From Heterostelium album PN500 (lineage: Eukaryota > Evosea > Eumycetozoa > Acytosteliales > Acytosteliaceae): DNA of 64,000 nucleotides. A program made the translations under genes and the position numbers. The notes below the pieces were generated by a model. That model saw only the letters and a list, made by a program, of their open reading frames with translations. It was not told where the DNA came from and made no database searches. This document shows, one piece after another, positions 49,332 to 59,440 of this stretch (the first letter of the stretch is position 1; each line of letters starts with the position of its first letter). The stretch covers positions 186,001 through 250,000 of the forward strand of contig NW_008805086.1 in NCBI RefSeq assembly GCF_000004825.1, read 5' to 3'.

Positions 49332-49850
49332 TCACGAATCGGGCCTAAACACCTCACCTTTGTAGGCCAACCAAAGATCTAGTTCTTCAAAGGATGATCG
49401 CTGATGGATAATCTTGTTATACTTCAATGTATCTATGATTGACAACGATATTATGGATGGGTACATAATTGAAGAAAATTTATTATGAGTCTGGAGGCAT
49501 TGAACATCGATGGGAGCAGAGACGTCTTTATCGCTAAGACTCATATCTATTATTAATCCGTACGTGTTAGCTGATTCTATGTTTCTAACTATAAATATAA
49601 CAATTTTACTAATTTTCTCTTTTTAATTATTTGTTTCTCCATCTTCCAAAATGAATAGTGAGATGGGATGGCTTTGGGAAGTTCCAGGTTTGTTGGTTCC
49701 AGATGAGTTTGAATTCGTCTAGCTTCTTCGGCCATTTGGATTGATATGCTTGAATGTTTGAGTTGTTTCGACCGAAGTCTTGTTTTGATTTTCTGATTAG
49801 TTTGTGGTATTCTAGTTTAGCTAGTCTGTTAATGTTATTTGTGGTTGCGA
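49332..49850 (-). pseudogene. Probable remnant of a coding gene next to tRNA-Asp
   Basis: Two minus-strand open segments have protein-like composition. One is at ~49850-49656 (contains IQAYQSKWPKKLDEFKLIW and a FPKPSHLTIHFGRW ending before TAA). The other is at ~49600-49332 (contains SAPIDVQCLQTHNKF and SFEELDLWLAYKGEVF). No start codon joins them convincingly and the spacing is too short for a normal intron. The base composition is less AT-rich than true intergenic DNA. I do not recognise the family. A decayed gene is more likely than an active one. Confidence 0.35.
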
Positions 49851-49899
49851 GATTTAAGGTGTTATAAAATAGTAAAATTTCATATCAGCAAACAACAAC

Positions 49900-49971
49900 T
49901 CCCCTTTGGTCTAGTGGTGAGGATTTTCGCCTGTCACGCGAAAGGCCCGGGTTCAATTCCCGGAAGGGGAG
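49900..49971 (+). tRNA. tRNA-Asp (anticodon GUC)
   Basis: The acceptor arms TCCCCTT and AAGGGGA pair fully. The D arm contains GGTCTAGTGGTGAGGA. The anticodon stem TTCGC/GCGAA encloses CTGTCAC, giving GTC. The T arm CCGGG/CCCGG encloses TTCAATT. Length is 72 nt with discriminator G and no intron. Confidence 0.97.
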
Positions 49972-50682
49972 AAAAACTTTTTAAAAGTGCTTACCCCGCA
50001 AGCGTAACAGGTCTTGTTGATCATGAGACAACAAATCTTTTTTTGAAAAAAAAAAAAAAAAAAAGATACTCTTACTCGATGAACATGATCTCATTGATAG
50101 ATAAACCAACGTGCTATTGAGCAGCGACTGTCATATGGTACAATTATAATACAGTGCCATTTCCCAATGTAAAAACAAAGTACGTACTTTGTTAATGAAT
50201 ATAGCTAAACAATTCATTATTCTTATTATTTTTATACTCCACACATCAACATATAATTTAAATATTTGTAACATCATTAATATTATATTACTATGTCTTT
50301 ATTACCACAATTAAACGAAGCTTCTAACACTAAGCCACATAACATGGAAATATTAATATTAAAAAAATAAATAAAGAGATTGTAAAGTTATCAAATTTAT
50401 ATTTATTTATATTCATATCACGCTATTATCAATTGTACAAACAAACTTTCTTAATAACCGTCAATAATGAAGATCATTTTTAACAAATATAAAGAGTGAT
50501 AACAATATTGTTTTTAAAGTGTGAAGTACCTCAATTTGGTGGGAATCGACCAGCAAAAATTAAAAATTTAAAAATCGATCCAAAAAAATAATCACCACCA
50601 CAACATTTAGCTAACTTCTATCACTGCTATTATATGATTTTGAAAACAATCATTTTTGATAAAATAAAGAATAATATTCAAA
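49972..50682. other. Intergenic region after tRNA-Asp
   Basis: A run of T then A near 50037-50062 follows the tRNA and may include its terminator. The remainder is AT-rich and should contain the kinase promoter. No other gene is seen. Confidence 0.5.
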
Positions 50683-52255
50683 ATGAATACAAGTGCATAT
50701 AGAATCGAGAAAACAGATAGATTAATCAATGGAAAGAATGTTTTGAAATTTAGATGTAATCGAACTAATTTTCATGATAAACTAATAGTTTTAGTTCATA
50801 ATCATTTGAAAGATAAAGATAATGAACAACACACAAATATCATATTAATCGGAAATTTTAAAAAGAATGATGAAATAGTAGTACCAGATACAGTCGATAC
50901 TCAATATCAATTAATTATCATAACATTATTAATAATATCAGATTACAAACCAATATGCACTTTGGTATTAAACAAATCAGAATCATACACAATCAATATT
51001 CAAAAAAGTCAATTCACACACACATTTGACTATTTCAAACAAACACACATCATTAATAACAAACGATATCATTTAATATCAAGATTTCCAAACAGTAATA
51101 ATATCAATGATGTATATTTAGTGTGTGATACTGATGATAATAGTGCTTTTTATAAAGGTTTCGTAAGATCATTTATCAAAATAATTAATCAATTGACAAT
51201 CATAAAACTAACATAATCAATTCAAAAGTATGTTTATAAAAAGATAAACTATAAAGATAATCAGAAATCTTGTGAAAGAGCTGAGAATGAAATCAAGGCA
51301 ATGATTTTACTCAAAGGTAAATTTGTTCAACTTTTTGATTATCATCATGATATAGACAATCAAATCTTTCATATCATCACTAAATATTGTGAAGGTGGTG
51401 ATCTTTCTCAAAAGTTTAAACGTTTAACTGATCTAAATCTGTATGTATAAAATATTTATCAAGATATGAATATATTACAATTAACCACATTTATATTGAA
51501 CATAAAAATAGAATCTTTAAAGAATCAGAAATTATTAATTATATTTCACAACTTTTCAATATTCTTTTGGAACTTGATAAACATGGAATTGTTCATTGTG
51601 ATATCAAACCATCAAACATATTCATTGATGTATATGGTACTTTGATTCTTGGTGATTTTGGATGTTGTAAATTCATTGATCAATCAACAATCATTGAAGA
51701 TCAAGATTCAAAAGTATTTTTTGAGCCATCTGTTGCCATAACAAGTGTTTCAAATTCGAAAGAAATAACAGATCCAACTATTTTTGATATGAATTCAAAC
51801 ACTTATAAATGCAACTCGTGGAACAATCGGTTATATTTCACCAGTATGTATATTCTATTAATTGATTTTTAAATATATTTTAAACTAAATCAAAATAATA
51901 ATACAATTAGGAAGCAATGAAACGACAATATGCACAATCATGTGACATCTTTTCAATTGGATCAACAATTCTCAAATTATTATGTTGGTAAATACTCGAA
52001 TAATCATTTTAAAATATTATTATCAATCAGATATTAACTCTGTATTTTTGAATATTTAAATTGATCAGTCATCAAGATGATCGAAATAATCATCAACTAT
52101 TCCAATCAACTGGTGAAATTAAGATTTCAGAATACAGATATTCAAAACAATTGATTGAATTTATTCATCGATTGTTGGATCAGAGTCCAAAGAATAGAGA
52201 ATCATTGAATCAATTATTAAACCAATATGGGAAACCATCACCAATCAACATTTAA
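50683..52255 (+). CDS. Divergent protein kinase with a novel N-terminal region
   Basis: Five exons, 50683-51162, 51229-51440, 51512-51843, 51915-51987 and 52069-52255, restore one 427-residue frame. Residues 1 to ~125 match no family I know. The kinase domain begins around YHLISRFPNSNNINDVYLV, at the glycine-loop position but without the glycines. The ATP-binding Lys is in VYKKINYKD and the helix-C Glu in AENEIKAM. The hinge reads ITKYCEGGDL. The catalytic loop is HCDIKPSN (D261), a Cys replacing the usual Arg, and DFG is at D279. DIFSIGSTILKLL is subdomain IX. The key Lys, Asp and Asn are present, so activity is possible. The exon 3-4 acceptor (AAG at 51912-51914) was chosen for frame over a TAG four bases earlier. 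Confidence 0.7.
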
Positions 52256-53218
52256 TTACATTGAGACATTTAAAACAAAAATTATTTGCAATATTTCTGA
52301 AGGAATAAAATACTTTTTGTTTTTATAGATTTAAATTTATTACCAGGTGTCATTTCATATCACCTCTATTAACATTTGTTAAGAGCTCTATTGAGTTTAG
52401 AAAGGATGGCATCTAATTGTTTGACTTGGAAAAAAAAAATTTTATACTGCATGCAATTTATGTATATAAAAAAAAAAAAAAAAAATGATTTAAAATATTT
52501 TTCTAAATAACTTCATATTATCTTATTTGAACTCATAAATCTATTTTTTTTAAAATTTAATTCCATTATTTGTTGTGATACAAAAAGATCGTTCATCTCT
52601 AGTATCTGCTATCATTCTATTTGCTTTATATCACCTTCGGTTACTTAAAATATACATATTCAAATACTATAGGCCCACTATCTCCACCAATACAAATTCT
52701 TTACAATAAACACTAGAACGAATAATATACATTATGTATCTAAATTTAAGCACAACTGGAGCAAGTGGCTTGTAATCTTATTTTGATATTGAGTATTCAC
52801 AATGTTACTAACTAAGAAAATTAATTTGATTTAGAATCTGTCTGCTTCTTTCATCATATCAAAAATTTGTTTAAAAAAAAAAAAAAATAGAAAAGAAATT
52901 GTAACTTCAAAAACATATGTATATAGAAATTGAAACTACTAAAAAGTAGAAAGTAGAAATGATACATAATCAATTTTAGAATAGATTTATATATTTATAT
53001 ATAAGATCGAAGTTCACTATAAAAAAAAACTCATGTTTATAAAGATGATACTTGGTTGGAAATACATTACAATAATTGATAGGATGTGAAGTTTATAACC
53101 CCAAAAAAAATATAAATAAAAATAATTATTATTCTTTTATTTACTTTTTTTTTATTCTAAATAACATTGATTAATTAATTAATTTATACAGTATTGATCA
53201 ATATTTGTACAAAAAAAA
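52256..53218. other. Intergenic region upstream of the small Cys-rich gene
   Basis: AT-rich with A-runs near 52430, 52470 and 52875 and several scattered AGTAGAAA-type repeats around 52938-52960. It contains the promoter of the secreted protein gene. No gene is recognised. Confidence 0.5.
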
Positions 53219-53678
53219 ATGAAAGGTAAAATTATTTTAACTTTATTAGTTTTGTTTGTGGTCGGACTCTATGCCCAAGGATGCAATAGAATGGCTTGTC
53301 CACAAGTTTCAAAATCACATTGCAACGCCAACAATGGTCAATTCATAGAGAGAAACCTCGATGCCAGACCTGTTCACCATTGCTGTTCCTTCTGCTTGTA
53401 TCGTGGTGAAGTAAGTTAAATAAAAAGAACAATAAAGTTTTACAAAGTCTAAAATTATTAATAAACTCTTTAAATTTAAAAAAAGATTGGTGAGCGTTGC
53501 AATAGTACCTCTGAAATTACTCCCGAATCTCGTGGATATCGTGCATCATGTCAAGATCAATATGCTGTTTGTCATAAGAATACTGGAAAATGTAAGCATT
53601 TACTTCTTTAACTGATTTACTTAATTTTAATACTTTTAATTTCAAAAATACTTAATAGGTGGACCTTATGTTACATAA
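53219..53678 (+). CDS. Small secreted cysteine-rich protein
   Basis: Three exons, 53219-53410, 53486-53591 and 53659-53678, give 105 residues. The signal peptide MKGKIILTLLVLFVVGLYAQ is followed by a mature part of ~85 residues with ten or so cysteines (CNRMAC, HCCSFC, GERC, then CQDQYAVCHKNTGKC). That spacing suggests a disulfide-bonded extracellular fold. The last exon supplies only the final residues GPYVT. I do not recognise the family. Short Cys-rich secreted proteins in dictyostelids can be matrix or signalling components, but no function is assigned. Confidence 0.7.
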
Positions 53679-54051
53679 TTACAAAAGAAAATTAAAAAAT
53701 AAATAAATGAAATATTTATTTTTGAAAGTTACAAAAACAATTTTTTATTTTGTATTCATAGTAGTATATAAATAAATAATAATTGATGTTTTGAACTATA
53801 GTAAAATATTCCTCAACTATTAACTAATATAATTGATAAGATACTATAATAATAAAGTGGTTAATTATATAGAATTCTAACCCCAAAACACAAATAAAAA
53901 TAAATATTTTTTGATTTAATTTAAAAATTTTCAAAATGCAAAAACTAACTTCTTGAATGAATTTAAGTTCATTGTTTGATCAACCAAACCTTCAACGTTT
54001 AATTCTTACCAGACATTTACACTTTAATAATGGAGAGTACAAAGAGTGGTG
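53679..54051. other. Intergenic region, no gene seen
   Basis: Mostly AT-rich. From ~53940 the composition becomes more even and leads into the possible micro-gene on the minus strand. Confidence 0.5.
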
Positions 54052-54245
54052 TTACTTCAAGTCAAATCGCTCATTTCTTTTATAAGTAGAACTATTAACT
54101 ATTAGATACCATCTGTATATCCAGCGACTGTCTGGTGAGATGTCTAAAGTTGATTGGCACAATTGGAGTGTGGCTCTGTTGGAATCTTACATGGCGGAGG
54201 ATCTTCCATATTCCTAACATTGCCGTTGAGTATGGGTGGGTACAT
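54052..54245 (-). CDS. Possible 48-residue spliced micro-gene
   Basis: On the minus strand an ATG at 54245 opens MYPPILNGNVRNMEDPPP. A GTAAGA donor follows 54191 and a TTTAG acceptor precedes 54143, giving a 47-nt intron. The downstream exon continues YISPDSRWIYRWYLIV to a stop at 54052. A GTAAGT donor upstream near 54330 and an AG just before the ATG would fit a 5' UTR intron. The segment is distinctly richer in G and C than its flanks. The product has a PPPY motif and many aromatics. No family is recognised, and the intron is short, so a remnant or ncRNA is possible. Confidence 0.35.
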
Positions 54246-54754
54246 CTCTTTAATTTTTAAAAAAAAAAATAGTAGAAAATTAGAAATATTAAAAAAAAGA
54301 ATTTAGAAATAAAAAAAAAAGTTTACTTACAAGTATTATGATATGATCCTTTGATCCATATCAATCACCTCAAAACTGATTAAAAGGAATGATTAGATCA
54401 CCCTTTTATACTTTTTTTTTTAATTATAATTATATTTTTAAAAAAAAAAATCTAATTTATTTAAAATTAATTAAAAATTTAGGAGAATTAAAGAATGATT
54501 TCTATTATCTAATTTTTATTAAAATCCAAGTAGGTTTGATATTTTATTATATTTTATAATATTAATCTCTATTGCGACAACTTAGAAAAAAAAATTAGTG
54601 AAAAACAGCTCAGCCACTATCATTGAAAAAAATTTAACATATTTTGAGGTTGCGCAAGTCGGTGATGTAATAACATTGATATCCTTTTTTTTTTGACCAG
54701 TTGAACAAAAAACAACAAAAAAGTTGTAAACTACTACAAAGAATAGGTGTTTGT
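54246..54754. other. Intergenic region, no gene seen
   Basis: A- and T-rich runs are common (54255-54320, 54412-54450). It holds the 3' flank of the methyltransferase gene. No gene is recognised. Confidence 0.5.
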
Positions 54755-55831
54755 TTAATATTGGTTTGAGTTATAAAAATACAAATCGAAACAGCATCCG
54801 CTGACTGTGAGATATCCAAGAGATTCGCCAATACAAGCTGGATTTTGACGTAGACCATAAAGTTTGAAACCAGCTTCTCTTAGACCTATAAATAGATTGA
54901 TCCAAACGAGATGTACGGAGGGATTGATTGGTGGAAAAAAATGTGCTTCAAAAGAGAGCAACTTGATACGCTTTGTAAAGTTTGGGCCTTTACTCAGCCA
55001 TTCTCCAATGACTGCCCATTCACTTCCTTCGATATCCATCTTTAGCATATCGATGTATCCGACATTCAGGATCTCCATCAAGCTCTCCAAAGTATAGACT
55101 TCCCATCGCTGAGTAATTTTGGTTCCATATGCAAAACCGGTGAAATTCTTATCGTCCTTGTATGACAATCCTACGTTCCAGTAATTTATCAATTCACTTC
55201 TTCTCCCGCTTTTCATCGTCATAGAAGGATCGAATGATTCTATAAATATTATATATGTTTAAAAAAAAACAAACATTAATAACTTATTATTATTATTATT
55301 ATTTCAAAACAACAACATACCAACTGAACAACCCATCGAACTTATTTTATCGTCAAATGTAAAGTCATTGGCAATACCGAAAGAGAAACATGTACATTGT
55401 GTTTCATTGTTGTTTTGGTTGTAAAGATGATTGTTGTCTTTGTGAGTCATCCATTTGTCTTCGTCGATGCAAACTGGCCATGAACCCTCCTCCGGCAGTA
55501 TAGAATAGAGTCCACCTCCGGCAATCTCTGTCTGATTACAAACTCCGTCTTTTGTTACAACCAAGCTCAAAAGCATAAAAGACAGCTCCTGTACATGACT
55601 TTGTAACTGATCTTGATTCTCTGAAATCTCTTTTGCTCGTTGCTTTATATTGACTATATAATTATCGAGTTTCGAATGACCAACAACGGTAGATATCTTG
55701 TTTTTCAATTCTATATGTACATCTCTTTGTTGATCTAGTGTGACGACATCATTATAAAAATAAAAAATTGAACTATATACTATGATAATAATAAATACGA
55801 TATAGATCTGTTTTCTTTTAGTAATAGTCAT
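54755..55831 (-). CDS. METTL24/FkbM-type methyltransferase, single-pass membrane protein
   Basis: Two exons on the minus strand, 55831-55321 and 55239-54755, give 331 residues. The N-terminus MTITKRKQIYIVFIIIIVYS is a signal anchor, so a type II Golgi or ER protein is likely. A stem with helical character follows. The domain starts near CTCFSFGIANDFTFDD and MGCSVESFDPS, which corresponds to the SAM-binding region of METTL24-like proteins. The FkbM signature is IDMLKMDIEGSEW, and a later strand is LLSFEAHFF. The family is thought to methylate small molecules or glycans, but the substrate is unknown. The ATG at 55831 is chosen over upstream in-frame non-ATG sequence. Confidence 0.85.
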
Positions 55832-56493
55832 TATTAGATAAAAATAATAACTAAAACCATATAAATAAAAAAAAGATAAAATAAACAACAAATAATAATA
55901 TAAATTATAATTATTTTATAAATTCATTATTTATAGTTAACTAATATAATAATTATATATATTTTTAAAGTGGTTTGTTTGCTTTGTTTTAAGATAAAGA
56001 GACTTTTTGTAGGTTATTGGGCAACGATGAAAAAAAAAAAAATGGGTTCGGAGTAATAATAAATCCGAAACTTGGATCTCTATTTTTTTTTTTTTTTTGA
56101 AAGATAATTGATTATTTAATCAATATAATATATTAATTGAGATAAATGTAAGATCAATAGAAGAAATTCTTATTGTTTTTTTGTTTTTTTAAAGTTTTGT
56201 AACTTTAAAAGTAGTAGTAGTTTTAAATTCTTTTTGTTCGCTTATTAAAATTTGAAGGTTTTATTTTCATTACAAATAAATTCTAAATTCTTAATTCTTA
56301 ATTCTTGATATGCTCAATTGACAATATCATAATGATTAAGTAATACTCTGAGAAAAAAAATTTTCATAATAAATCACAAAAAAAAAAAAAAAAAAAAAAC
56401 GAATCAATTGTAAAAAAAAAGTGATCATATGATCGTAATAAAGTTTGAATAGTGGATACTCAATCAATTAGATAATATTTCATCGAAAATAGA
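55832..56493. other. Divergent promoter region with homopolymer runs
   Basis: It lies between the methyltransferase (-) and mL41 (+). Long A and T runs occur at ~56030-56042, 56082-56098 and 56378-56399. No gene is seen. Confidence 0.5.
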
Positions 56494-57072
56494 ATGGTAT
56501 TCAGAAAGTTATTTGGTAACTTGACCCCAAAGATGGGTAACAAGCACTACTATAAAGGAAGAGGCGTTAGAAACCAGGGTATAATTAATTCAACAGGTAA
56601 TCTATCAACACTTTGTTTTTTTTCATTCACTCAATGTGAAAAACAAAACATAGAAACAAATCGTCGAACAACTAGACTAGTTCAGTTAGTTTAGATTTAG
56701 TTTATCTTTTTTTTTAACTCTACTACATAACATTTAAACTAACTTTTGACTATTTATATATTTATTAAACCTACCTACAAATAAACAGCTAGATTTCAGT
56801 TAGATTTAAGTAAAAAAGAATATATACATACACCAGATTTGACAAATTGCGAGGTATGTATCAAACGATCTTATGATCTAGATCATAACAATAAATATTG
56901 TTTCATTGTGGTAGAATAACCCGTTTTAACATCAATTTTAATTAATACTATGATATAGCTTAAACCATACGTATCTAGACATTATTTTTTCAATACTACC
57001 GAACAAGTTAAAGAGAAGCAAGATCAAAAGATTCAAAACAGACAAAAGAAACTCGAAAACCTAAAGTTTTAA
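56494..57072 (+). CDS. mrpl41: Mitochondrial ribosomal protein mL41 (MRPL41/MRP-L27 family)
   Basis: Three exons, 56494-56596, 56789-56853 and 56959-57072, give 93 residues, a normal size for this family. The first exon encodes MGNKHYYKGRGVRNQG, the basic Gly-rich segment typical of mL41. The second includes a YTPDLTNCE strand. The third begins LKPYVSRHYF, matching the family's conserved LKPYV motif, and ends in a basic tail. The protein is a component of the large subunit of the mitochondrial ribosome. The basic N-terminus (MVFRKLFGNLTPKM) may serve as a targeting sequence. An ATAAA-type polyadenylation signal lies right at the stop codon. Confidence 0.88.
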
Positions 57073-57382
57073 ATAAAATATGAATAATAATATAGAATAT
57101 TTAAATATAATCACAATGTCATTGTAGTACAAGTTCAACTTTAAATTATTATTGATGTTTGTTGTAAAGTAAAAAATACATTACTTTAATACTCTATAAA
57201 GCGTACAAATAGATCAATGATTAATAGATTACATTTATATATAATCAAGATCAAAAAAAAACAGTAAAGTACGATCGTTATTATAATATGATTGGTCTAT
57301 ATTAAATTAAAGTGTTTATTTTATTGTTGTCGATTAACATTTGATTGATGTTTTGTTGTCCTATTAATTAGTTAATTAATAT
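57073..57382. other. Convergent 3' spacer between mL41 and the PH protein
   Basis: About 310 bp between two convergent stop codons, AT-rich, with no gene. Confidence 0.5.
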
Positions 57383-59440
57383 TTAATATTTTAATGCACT
57401 CTTCAATGCAACTAACCAGTCATCCATTGACTTTGAAGAGTCACAACAAAGGTGCCAAATTCTCTTGGGTGTTCGTATATCTATTCCAAAGTATTCTGAA
57501 TCTTTATCCTTGTCTTTGCTGGCAGAGCTACTATTATTGTCAAAGTTTACATTTATATTACAATTGTTTGGTTTGATCGCTACAAAGATGGCCGTGTGCA
57601 AATCGATTGATCCTTTATACTTTAAGTTCTCGTAGTTGATTTGTTCGGACTGATGTGATATCGTATTCGATCTATCTTTATTACTTTCATTATCTTTACC
57701 ATTACTATTACTATTATTATCTTTACTATTACTATTGCTACTGTTAATATCATTTATATTGCTATTACTATTATTATTATTGCTATTACTATTTAAATCT
57801 AAATCGAATGTACTTGATGTTGTTAGTTGTGGTGTCGTTATGTGTGGTAGTTGTTCTTGTTGGTGTTCTCTTAATGATGACGTCGGAAGATCGTAATAGA
57901 TCATTGTCTTTCTCATGTCCAATATGAAATACCTCTTCTTCCAAGACTTTACTTTATTGCCACGCTTCTTCATCCAGCCTTGTTTGATAATGCCACCCGA
58001 AGGTACACCTTTACTCATTGCCTCAAGTGGATTCGATTGGAATGATACTGGTTCATTAAAACTACTACTAATATTACTATTATTACTATTACTATTATTA
58101 TTATTATTTACAATGTTTGTTGTGTTGTTGATGTTGTTTGCAGGTGGTTTCGATACTACTGCTTTATGCCACCCTCCAACAGAAACTACTCTCTCTGGTT
58201 GCAGAGGTGTCATTGATGCAGAAGCAGCAGCAGCTAATGCACTTGCTATACTATTATTATTGCTATTGGTTGTGTTGTTATTATTATTATCTATTGATAC
58301 ATCGACCAATTGTAACTCTGGGGAACTATTGCTATTGGATGTGCTAATGGGTACGGGTGGTAGTGGATATTTAGGTGGTGAATGATAACTATTGGTTTGT
58401 CTTTTTAATATTTGAATATGATTAGTAGTATTATTATTATTATTATTGTTGTTGTTGTTGTTGTTTGTAATTGAAATGGTAGATAAATCAACATCTATTC
58501 CACTGAATAGTGATGAATTTTCATTGGTTTGTTGATTTAGGTGATGATTGGTTGGTACGCCGATTGGTGAGGAGATGAATGATGATGAAACCTGATCGTA
58601 GATGTTGACTTTCTTTATCTTTTTGTCTTCGTTAATGATCTTTTGACTGTTTGCTAGCATGATTCGCCATTCTATCACTGAGAATACTAAATTGTTGATG
58701 GTGGACTCCAAGTAGAACAAACGCTCAAGATCATCGTTGATCTTTGACAGCAATGTCATAAACTCCACCCATAGCAAAGCAATCGGTCCCAGCATTCCAA
58801 AAGATCCATCCGACTTTAACTTTGATCTAGCTGCCGACACTATATTCGGTGATACAACCGCATTGCTTGTTGTTGTCATCGTTGTTGTTGCTGACGATGG
58901 ATTGGGATTAGGTCTTTTACTTCCTATTATTGTTTGATGTTGTTGTTGTTGTTGATGATGACTATGTTGTTGTTGCTGTTGTTGTTCATCTATTAATATT
59001 GTTGTTGTTGTTGTATTTGTAAGTGTATTATTAATGTTTGTGTTATGGTTGTTGTTGTTGTTGTTATTTGTAGTAGAAGATGGTCTTCCTCCAATATCAA
59101 TGATTGCCTTTTCCAGTAGTATTCTTTCGGCTTCGATGAATGTGGAGAATGACGATTGGTGTGCTTCTATTAGAAGGAGACGGTCGATGTCGTAGCTCGA
59201 CACCTCAGAGAGTGCACGCTCCAGTGAGAATCGCATTGTTTGGTATTGTCTGTCCATCGCCATCACTGCTTCTGCCACCGGTAACAATCTAACATTGACT
59301 TTCTTCATATTGACAGCAGAGATATCGTAAAAGTTATTCTCAGTGTTGAATGTCTGCTTGACATACGGCAGGAATGCAATCGATAGCCATTCATCTAGAT
59401 AGGCATTGTGAAGTGTTGCGAATGTTCCTGTTCCCTCCAT
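57383..59440 (-). CDS. PH-domain protein with N-terminal BAR-like helical region
   Basis: One uninterrupted exon of 685 residues on the minus strand. The ATG at 59440 (MEGTGTFATLHNAYLDEWL) is the first in frame. Residues ~1-140 and ~215-285 are rich in helix (MDRQYQTMRFSLERALSEV, LLIEAHQSSFSTFIEAERI, INDDLERLFYLESTIN), interrupted by an Asn/Thr/Gln insert. Their length and pattern could be a BAR or arfaptin-like dimer, but this is not certain. Long Asn/Ser/Thr tracts follow. The C-terminal PH domain starts IIKQGWMKKRGNKVKSWKKR and ends with WHLCCDSSKSMDDWLVALKS. It is interrupted by a low-complexity insert. The start of the PH domain has the basic KxWKKRYF phosphoinositide-binding motif. A role in membrane or endosome trafficking is inferred. 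Confidence 0.75.
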   Translation of the reverse strand: MEGTGTFATLHNAYLDEWLSIAFLPYVKQTFNTENNFYDISAVNMKKVNVRLLPVAEAVMAMDRQYQTMRFSLERALSEVSSYDIDRLLLIEAHQSSFSTFIEAERILLEKAIIDIGGRPSSTTNNNNNNNHNTNINNTLTNTTTTTILIDEQQQQQQHSHHQQQQQHQTIIGSKRPNPNPSSATTTMTTTSNAVVSPNIVSAARSKLKSDGSFGMLGPIALLWVEFMTLLSKINDDLERLFYLESTINNLVFSVIEWRIMLANSQKIINEDKKIKKVNIYDQVSSSFISSPIGVPTNHHLNQQTNENSSLFSGIDVDLSTISITNNNNNNNNNNNNTTNHIQILKRQTNSYHSPPKYPLPPVPISTSNSNSSPELQLVDVSIDNNNNNTTNSNNNSIASALAAAASASMTPLQPERVVSVGGWHKAVVSKPPANNINNTTNIVNNNNNSNSNNSNISSSFNEPVSFQSNPLEAMSKGVPSGGIIKQGWMKKRGNKVKSWKKRYFILDMRKTMIYYDLPTSSLREHQQEQLPHITTPQLTTSSTFDLDLNSNSNNNNSNSNINDINSSNSNSKDNNSNSNGKDNESNKDRSNTISHQSEQINYENLKYKGSIDLHTAIFVAIKPNNCNINVNFDNNSSSASKDKDKDSEYFGIDIRTPKRIWHLCCDSSKSMDDWLVALKSALKY

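Noticed and set aside
49839-50120. 93-codon frame spanning tRNA-Asp
   Set aside because: It runs through the tRNA gene and a poly-A tract; no independent coding signal remains.
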